64,000 bases of DNA from Sphingosinicella sp. LHD-64 (GTDB taxonomy: Bacteria > Pseudomonadota > Alphaproteobacteria > Sphingomonadales > Sphingomonadaceae): positions 372,001 through 436,000 of the forward strand of contig NZ_JAVIFV010000003.1 of assembly GCF_031157375.1 (NCBI RefSeq), read 5' to 3'. A model generated the notes under the pieces. The model was not told where the DNA came from and ran no database searches. It was given only the letters and a program-made list of their open reading frames with translations. Position numbers and translations under genes: made by a program. Within the stretch, counting starts at the first letter, position 1; each line of letters begins with the position of its first letter. Below are positions 58,778-64,000 of this stretch, piece by piece.

Positions 58778-59517
58778 AGATCCTGACCGGCGCCAGCACG
58801 ATCGCCCTGGCCCTCCTCCTCGCCGGCTGTGGCGACGGGGGCAGCGGCGACCTCAACGCCTTGGCCGCCAACAGCTCGGCGCCGCTGAAGCAGATCGCCG
58901 CGCCGAACAATGGCGACTGGAGCGAGACGGTCAGCCAGACGCCTGAGGGCGGGTTCCTGATGGGCAACCCCGACGCGCCGGTGAAGCTGGTCGAATATGC
59001 CTCGCTCACCTGCCCGCACTGCGCGGCCTTCTCGAACGAGGCGACCAACGGGCTGCGCAACACCTATATCCGCTCGGGCCAGGTCAGCTGGGAGTTCCGC
59101 AACTTCATCCTCAATGCGCCGGACATGGCGATGTCCGCGCTCGCCCGCTGTCAGCAGCCCGCGGCCTTCTTCCGAACCGTCGAGCAGATCTTCGCCCAGC
59201 AGACCGAGATCCTCGGCCGGATCGACGAGCAGGAATCGCAGCGGCTCCAGTCGCTCCAGCCCGACCAGCTGATCCCGCCGCTCGCCCGGGCGATGGAGCT
59301 CGACACCTTCTTCGCCCGCCGCGGCATGCCCGAGGCGCGCTTCAACGAGTGCCTGTCCGACGCGCAGGCCGTCCAGCAGCTCACCGACATGACCAACCGC
59401 GCGATGACCGAGCAGCAGGTGACCGGAACGCCGACCTTCTTCATCAACGGCGAGCGCCAGGACGTCGCCGAATGGTCGGCGCTGGAGCCGCGGCTGCGCG
59501 CGGCAATCGGCGGCTGA
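58774..59517 (+). CDS. DsbA-family thioredoxin-like lipoprotein
   Basis: A 247-residue periplasmic lipoprotein: the signal ends in LLLAGC with Cys19 as lipid site. The DsbA-like domain contains Cys80-Pro-His-Cys83 in SLTCPHCAAF and the cis-Pro loop GTPTFFING. It would oxidise or isomerise disulfides. It forms a tandem pair with the next gene, with the same CPHC motif and about the same layout. Confidence 0.9.
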   Translation: MKILTGASTIALALLLAGCGDGGSGDLNALAANSSAPLKQIAAPNNGDWSETVSQTPEGGFLMGNPDAPVKLVEYASLTCPHCAAFSNEATNGLRNTYIRSGQVSWEFRNFILNAPDMAMSALARCQQPAAFFRTVEQIFAQQTEILGRIDEQESQRLQSLQPDQLIPPLARAMELDTFFARRGMPEARFNECLSDAQAVQQLTDMTNRAMTEQQVTGTPTFFINGERQDVAEWSALEPRLRAAIGG

Positions 59518-59518
59518 C

Positions 59519-60205
59519 ATGATCCGCCGGCTCGCCGCCGCGCTCATCCTCGGCGTCGCCGCGCTGGCGGCGCCGGCCGTGCCGGCCGCCGCCCAGGCCC
59601 AGCGCGACTGGACGCAGGTGGTCAGCCAGACGCCCGAGGGCGGCTTTCGCATGGGCAATCCCGATGCACCGATCAAGGTCGTCGAGTTCATGTCGATGAC
59701 CTGCCCCCATTGCGCCGCCTTCTCGGCGGAAGGCGGGCCGCGGCTGGCCACCTATGTCCGTTCGGGCCGGGTGAGCTGGGAATATCGCAACTTCGTGCTC
59801 AACGGCCTCGATCTGGCCGCGGCGCTCGTCAGCCGCTGCGCGGCGCCGCAGAACTATTTCGCGCTGAACAGCGAGATTTTCGCGCGCCAGCAGGAATGGA
59901 TGAACCGGATGCAGGAGATTCCGGCCGAGCAGCGCCAGCAGATGGAGGGCCTGTCGCCGCTCGAGACCATGCAGCGGGTGGTTTCGGTGGCCGGCCTCGA
60001 GGCGATCGCGGCGCGCCACGGCGTGAACGCGGCTCAGGCGCGCACGTGCCTGTCGAACCAGGCCGGACTCGACCGACTCGTCCAGATGCAGCAGTCCGGC
60101 GCCAATTTCGGCGTGCAGGGCACGCCGACCTTCGCGATCAACGGCCGCATCGCCGGCACGGTACGCGACTGGGCGACGCTCGAGCCGCTGCTCGGCGGCC
60201 GCTAG
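59519..60205 (+). CDS. DsbA-family thioredoxin-like protein, periplasmic
   Basis: A 228-residue paralogue of the preceding protein, with a cleavable signal peptide (LILGVAALAAPAVPAAAQA) in place of the lipobox. The active site is Cys62-Pro-His-Cys65 and the cis-Pro loop is GTPTFAING. It starts one base after the previous stop, so they are one operon that leads into smc. Confidence 0.9.
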   Translation: MIRRLAAALILGVAALAAPAVPAAAQAQRDWTQVVSQTPEGGFRMGNPDAPIKVVEFMSMTCPHCAAFSAEGGPRLATYVRSGRVSWEYRNFVLNGLDLAAALVSRCAAPQNYFALNSEIFARQQEWMNRMQEIPAEQRQQMEGLSPLETMQRVVSVAGLEAIAARHGVNAAQARTCLSNQAGLDRLVQMQQSGANFGVQGTPTFAINGRIAGTVRDWATLEPLLGGR

Positions 60206-60234
60206 GGTGAGATGAGGGGGGCCGAAACCGTCCG

Positions 60235-63200
60235 GTGCAGGTAAAGCGTCTCAAGCTTTCTGGGTTCAAGAGCTTCGTCGAGCCGGCGGAGCTGGTGATC
60301 GAGCCCGGCCTCACCGGGGTGGTCGGCCCGAACGGCTGCGGCAAATCCAACGTCCTCGAGGCGATCCGATGGGTGATGGGCGAAAGCTCTCCCAAGTCGA
60401 TGCGCGGCGCCGGCATGGACGACGTGATCTTCGCCGGCACCGCGCTGCGCCCGCCGCGCGATTTCGCCGAGGTGGCGCTGCTGGTCGAGCGACAGGATGC
60501 GGATGTCGGCGGCGATGCCGGCTTCGCGCCGGCCGGCGAGGTCGAGATCACCCGCCGGATCGAGCGCGGCACCGGCTCCGCCTACCGCGTCAACGGCCGC
60601 GACGTGCGCCAGAAGGACGTCGCGTTGCTGTTCGCCGACGCCGCCACCGGCGCCCACAGCCCCGCCCTCGTCAGCCAGGGCAAGATCAGCGCCGTCATCG
60701 CCGCCAAGCCGACCGAACGCCGGCTGATGCTCGAGGAGGCGGCGGGGATTTCCGGGCTGCACGTCCGCCGCAAGGATGCCGAGCAGAAATTGCGCGCGAC
60801 CGAGGCCAATCTCGTCCGGCTCGACGAGGTGCTCGCCGACATGGAGCTGCGCGCGTCGGCGCTCAAGCGCCAGGCCCGCGCCGCCGAACGCTACCGCAAA
60901 CTCTCGGATCAGATAAAGGTCGCCGAAGGGCGCCTCATCTTCGCCCGCTGGCGCGAGGCCGCCGCCGCCGCAGAAGCCGCGAAGAAGGAGGCCGAGACGG
61001 CCGAGGCCGCCGTCGCCGTCGCGGCCGAGGCCCAGCGCGGTGCTGCCGCCTGGCAGACCCAGGCCGCGACCGAGCTTGCCGACAAGCGGCGTGCCGCCGA
61101 GGCGGCGCGCGAGCGCGCCTCGGAGCTCGGCCACAGGCTCGCCGCGCTGCGCGCGGAGCGGGACGGCGTCCGACGCCGCATCGACGAGCTGGCCGAACGC
61201 CGGCGCACCCTCGCCGCCGACCGCACGCGCGAGGAGGCGCTCCGCGATGACGCCGCCGCGGCGCTCGCGCGGCTGGAGCAGGAGCTGTCGGAGATCGCCG
61301 CCCGCCTCGCCGACGCGGAGGCACGTCGCGGCACGATCGACATCCGCACCGTCGAGCATGAGGACGCCGCCCGCGCCGCCGAGACCGCGCTCGGCCAGGC
61401 GCGTGCCGTCCAGGCCGGCGAGCAGGCCGAGGCGCGGGTCGCCCAGGCCGCGCTCGACGCCGCCCGCCAGAAACTGGCCCGCGCCGAAGCCGAGGCGCAG
61501 CGCCTCAAGGACCAGATGGCAGGGCTCGGCGATCTCGCCCCGCTCCAGGCTGCGCTGGACGAAGCGCGCACGAACCGCGAGGCGGCCGAGGCCCGGCTCG
61601 CCGAAGCGGGTCGGGCGATCGCCGCCGCCGACGCCGAACGCCAGCAGGCGGCCGAAACGCGCGATGCTGCCGAGAGCGAAGCCGCTGCCGCGCGTGCCGC
61701 GCTCGCTGCGCTGCAATCCGAAGCGAAAGCACTGATCAAGGCCGTCGAGACCTCGGGCGGCGACCGCGCGATCAACCATGTCCGTGCCGACGCGGGCTAT
61801 GAACGCGCCCTCGCGGCCGCGCTCGGCGAAGATCTCGACGCCAGCCTCGCCGACGACGGCCCGCGTCGCTGGGCCGGTGCCGATCCGTTGCCGGGCGATC
61901 CGCCGCTTCCCGAGGGTTGCACCAGCCTCGCCGACCATGTCGATGCGCCCGCGGCGCTGCTGCGCCGGCTCCGCCAGATCGGCGTGGTCGAGAGCGACGA
62001 CGGCGCCATCGCCCTCGCCGTCGGCCAGCGCCTCGTCACCACCGATGGACGCCTGCGCCGCTGGGATGGCTATGTCGCGAGCGGTCTCGGCGCCGCGGCG
62101 GCCGAACGGCTGATCCGGGTCAACCGCCTCGCCGAGATCGAAACCGCCCTCCCCGCCGCCTCCGCCGCGGTCGAAGCTGCCGAGGCGCGGTCCGCCGGAG
62201 CGCGCTCGGCGATGGACGCTGCCCGTGCCGCCACCGAGGCGGGGCGCCGCGCCGAGGCCGAATCGACCGCCGCGATCCGCGACGCCGGCCGGGCCGAGGA
62301 CAGCGCCGCGGTCGAGATCGAGCGGTTGGAACTGCGCCGCACCGGCCTCACCGAACGGGCCGACGCCGCGGAGGCCGACCTGCGTGATGCAGCCAAGGCG
62401 CGCGATGACGCGGAAGCTCAGTGGGCCACCCTGCCCGATGCCGCCGCCACCGAGGCGAAGGTCGCCGAGCTTCGCGTCGCCGCGGAGACGGCCCAGGCGG
62501 CGCTGGCGGAGATTCGGGCCGAGGCGGCAACGCAGGCGCGTGCCGTTGCCGCCGACCGCCAGCGCGCCGAGGCGGCGAAGAAGGAGCAGGCCGACTGGCG
62601 GGCGCGCTCGGCCGAAGCCGACAAGCGCAATGCCGAGTTCGCCCGTCGCATCGCCGAAGCCGAGGCGCAGGGTGAGGAGCTGGCCGCGGCCCCCGGCGAC
62701 TACGAGCGGCGCATCGGCGCGCTCACCGACGAGTCGATCGCCGCCTCCGAAGCCGCGCAGGCCGCCGCCGCCCATGAGCGCGCCGGCGAGGACGCGTTGC
62801 GCGCCACCGAGGCGAAACTCGCCGAGGCCGGCGAGGCGCTCGCCGCCTGCCGCGAAGCGCGGGCCGGCGCCGCCGCGCGCGCCGAGGCGCAGGATGCCCG
62901 GCGGATCGAGATGGGTCGCATCTCCGGCGAGAAGTTCGAATGTCCACCGCCGCTCCTGCCCGAACGGGTCGGCTTCGAGGAGGAGTCGATCGAGGCCGTC
63001 GCGTCCGAATCCAGCCGCCTGGAGCGCGCCACCCAGGAGCGCGAGCGGATCGGTCCGGTCAACCTCGTCGCCGAAAGCGAGCTCAACGAGCTGGAGGAAA
63101 GCCGCCTCGCCAGCCAGTCCGAGCGCGAGGAACTGGGCGTCGCGATCCACCGGCTGCGCGGTTCGATCGGCAGCCTCAACCGCGAGGGCCGCGCCCGGCT

Positions 63201-63675
63201 GCTCGCCGCCTTCCAGGACGTCGACCGCCATTTCCGCAGCCTCTTCACCACCCTCTTCGAAGGTGGCCAGGCGCATCTCGAGCTGGTCGAATCGGACGAT
63301 CCGCTGGAGGCGGGCCTCGAAATCATGGCCCAGCCTCCAGGCAAGCGCCTCGCGACCCTCACCCTGCTCTCCGGCGGCGAGCAGGCGCTGACCGCCATCG
63401 CGCTGATCTTCGCCCTCTTCCTCACCAACCCGGCGCCGATCTGCGTGCTCGACGAGGTCGATGCGCCCCTGGACGACGCCAATATCGAGCGCTTCTGCGA
63501 CCTGCTCGACCGCATGACCGGCGAGACCGACACCCGCTATCTGATCGTCACCCATAATGCCGTGACGATGAGCCGGATGCACCGCCTGTTCGGCGTCACC
63601 ATGATCGAGAAAGGTATCAGCCGCCTGGTCAGCGTCGATCTCGGCGGCGCCGAGCGGCTGCTGGCGGCGGAGTAG
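60235..63675 (+). CDS. smc: Chromosome segregation protein SMC
   Basis: A 1146-residue ATPase that organises the chromosome. The N-terminal P-loop is GPNGCGKSN (31-39), two long Ala/Glu/Arg-rich coiled coils (about 160-495 and 620-900) flank a hinge (about 500-615), and the C-terminus has the signature LSGGEQALTAIA and Walker B ICVLDEVDAPLDDAN. It starts with a GTG at 60235. The large antisense frames over it are composition artefacts. Confidence 0.95.
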   Translation: MQVKRLKLSGFKSFVEPAELVIEPGLTGVVGPNGCGKSNVLEAIRWVMGESSPKSMRGAGMDDVIFAGTALRPPRDFAEVALLVERQDADVGGDAGFAPAGEVEITRRIERGTGSAYRVNGRDVRQKDVALLFADAATGAHSPALVSQGKISAVIAAKPTERRLMLEEAAGISGLHVRRKDAEQKLRATEANLVRLDEVLADMELRASALKRQARAAERYRKLSDQIKVAEGRLIFARWREAAAAAEAAKKEAETAEAAVAVAAEAQRGAAAWQTQAATELADKRRAAEAARERASELGHRLAALRAERDGVRRRIDELAERRRTLAADRTREEALRDDAAAALARLEQELSEIAARLADAEARRGTIDIRTVEHEDAARAAETALGQARAVQAGEQAEARVAQAALDAARQKLARAEAEAQRLKDQMAGLGDLAPLQAALDEARTNREAAEARLAEAGRAIAAADAERQQAAETRDAAESEAAAARAALAALQSEAKALIKAVETSGGDRAINHVRADAGYERALAAALGEDLDASLADDGPRRWAGADPLPGDPPLPEGCTSLADHVDAPAALLRRLRQIGVVESDDGAIALAVGQRLVTTDGRLRRWDGYVASGLGAAAAERLIRVNRLAEIETALPAASAAVEAAEARSAGARSAMDAARAATEAGRRAEAESTAAIRDAGRAEDSAAVEIERLELRRTGLTERADAAEADLRDAAKARDDAEAQWATLPDAAATEAKVAELRVAAETAQAALAEIRAEAATQARAVAADRQRAEAAKKEQADWRARSAEADKRNAEFARRIAEAEAQGEELAAAPGDYERRIGALTDESIAASEAAQAAAAHERAGEDALRATEAKLAEAGEALAACREARAGAAARAEAQDARRIEMGRISGEKFECPPPLLPERVGFEEESIEAVASESSRLERATQERERIGPVNLVAESELNELEESRLASQSEREELGVAIHRLRGSIGSLNREGRARLLAAFQDVDRHFRSLFTTLFEGGQAHLELVESDDPLEAGLEIMAQPPGKRLATLTLLSGGEQALTAIALIFALFLTNPAPICVLDEVDAPLDDANIERFCDLLDRMTGETDTRYLIVTHNAVTMSRMHRLFGVTMIEKGISRLVSVDLGGAERLLAAE

Positions 63676-63695
63676 GCAGGGAGAGGATCGGGCGC

Positions 63696-64000
63696 ATGCG
63701 CAACCTGATCCTCGTCGCCGCCTTTCTGATATCCGGCTGCTGGACTGGAGACATGTTCTATGCCGCAACCGAGTTGCGCGCCCCTGTCGCGCCCGGTGAC
63801 TATCGGCTTCTGAGCCCGGATGGCCAGAGCGACGACGCGCGCGTTTCGATCCTCCCGGATGGTCTTACGCGCTTCACCCCGCGCGATGATCGGGAACCCG
63901 TCGGCGTCGGTTTCGCGACGCTGGATGCGGACCGTGGCATCTTCGTCGCCTGGGTGGCGACGATAGGCGAGGAAGCGGCGCCGTCCGACACGACCGTTTA
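63696..64000 (+). CDS. Putative lipoprotein, truncated by the window end
   Basis: At least 101 residues run open to the edge. The N-terminus is a lipoprotein signal: LILVAAFLISGCW, with Cys15 as the lipid site. The rest is soluble and acidic with no recognised family. It starts 20 bases after smc with GGGAGAGGA upstream, so it is probably the next gene of that operon. Confidence 0.75.
   Translation, partial: MRNLILVAAFLISGCWTGDMFYAATELRAPVAPGDYRLLSPDGQSDDARVSILPDGLTRFTPRDDREPVGVGFATLDADRGIFVAWVATIGEEAAPSDTTV

Noticed and set aside
60202-63768. An open frame of 1188 codons antisense to smc
   Set aside because: It is a shadow of high-GC third-position bias over an unmistakable SMC protein; its translation is low-complexity Gly/Ala/Arg/Glu without a recognisable domain.

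Overview
The window reads as high-GC alphaproteobacterial DNA, most likely from a sphingomonad. The reasons are two TonB-dependent outer-membrane receptors among aromatic-catabolic genes, LigB/LigJ/LigK-type ring-cleavage enzymes, tightly packed ATGA- and TGATG-coupled operons, and a housekeeping right end (mutY, a DUF721 gene, two DsbA-like genes, smc). The genus is an inference. I saw no rRNA, tRNA, CRISPR array, insertion sequence or integrase. All genes are called from reading frames, motifs and context only.

Layout. (A) 1-31 kb is a first catabolic block. It holds transporter and desuccinylase-like genes (0.2-2.5 kb), an MFS gene, an aromatic aminotransferase and a gentisate 1,2-dioxygenase (2.5-6.2 kb), a MarR regulator (6.4-6.9 kb), and a minus-strand operon (14.1 to 7.1 kb) of aldehyde dehydrogenase, two-subunit Rieske oxygenase, HD-domain protein, TauE/SafE permease, second Rieske oxygenase and FadR-type regulator. 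A second minus-strand operon (19.4 to 14.4 kb) encodes a LigJ-like hydratase, a LigB-like extradiol dioxygenase, three RraA/LigK-family aldolases and a 2-hydroxyacid dehydrogenase. Next come a fumarylpyruvate hydrolase-like gene and an FAD monooxygenase, a cytoplasmic solute-binding-fold protein with a second MarR, a zeta-class GST (maleylpyruvate isomerase-like), a ThDP enzyme, an MFS permease, a [2Fe-2S] ferredoxin and a TonB receptor. Together these supply both a gentisate route and a meta-cleavage (oxalomesaconate type) route.

(B) 31-56.6 kb is a second block. It contains a LeuCD-like hydratase, a class III CoA-transferase, an HMG-CoA-lyase-like enzyme, an isochorismatase-type amidohydrolase and two PuuE-type polysaccharide-deacetylase-fold hydrolases. 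These would fit hydrolysis of a cyclic imide or ureide to a maleate- or citraconate-type diacid and cleavage through a citramalyl-CoA-type thioester. Further on are two related, unusual methyltransferases, a VOC protein, a HutC-type GntR regulator, an SDR, an Old-Yellow-Enzyme-type reductase, a TonB receptor, an alpha/beta-hydrolase that lacks its catalytic Ser and His, a flavoprotein, an MFS permease, an FAD monooxygenase, a maleate isomerase/arylmalonate decarboxylase-type protein and an aldehyde dehydrogenase.

(C) 56.6-64 kb is housekeeping: glutathione peroxidase, mutY, a DUF721 protein, two DsbA-like proteins, smc and a truncated lipoprotein gene.

The most interesting signal is regulatory. 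Block A carries a repeated palindrome centred on CAGACGTCTG in front of nearly every operon, at two places exactly between a -35 and a -10. Block B carries a different repeated element, TCTATATCAAATCAG-like, in front of nearly every operon, including the GntR gene itself. The window therefore looks like two adjoining regulons with separate operators.
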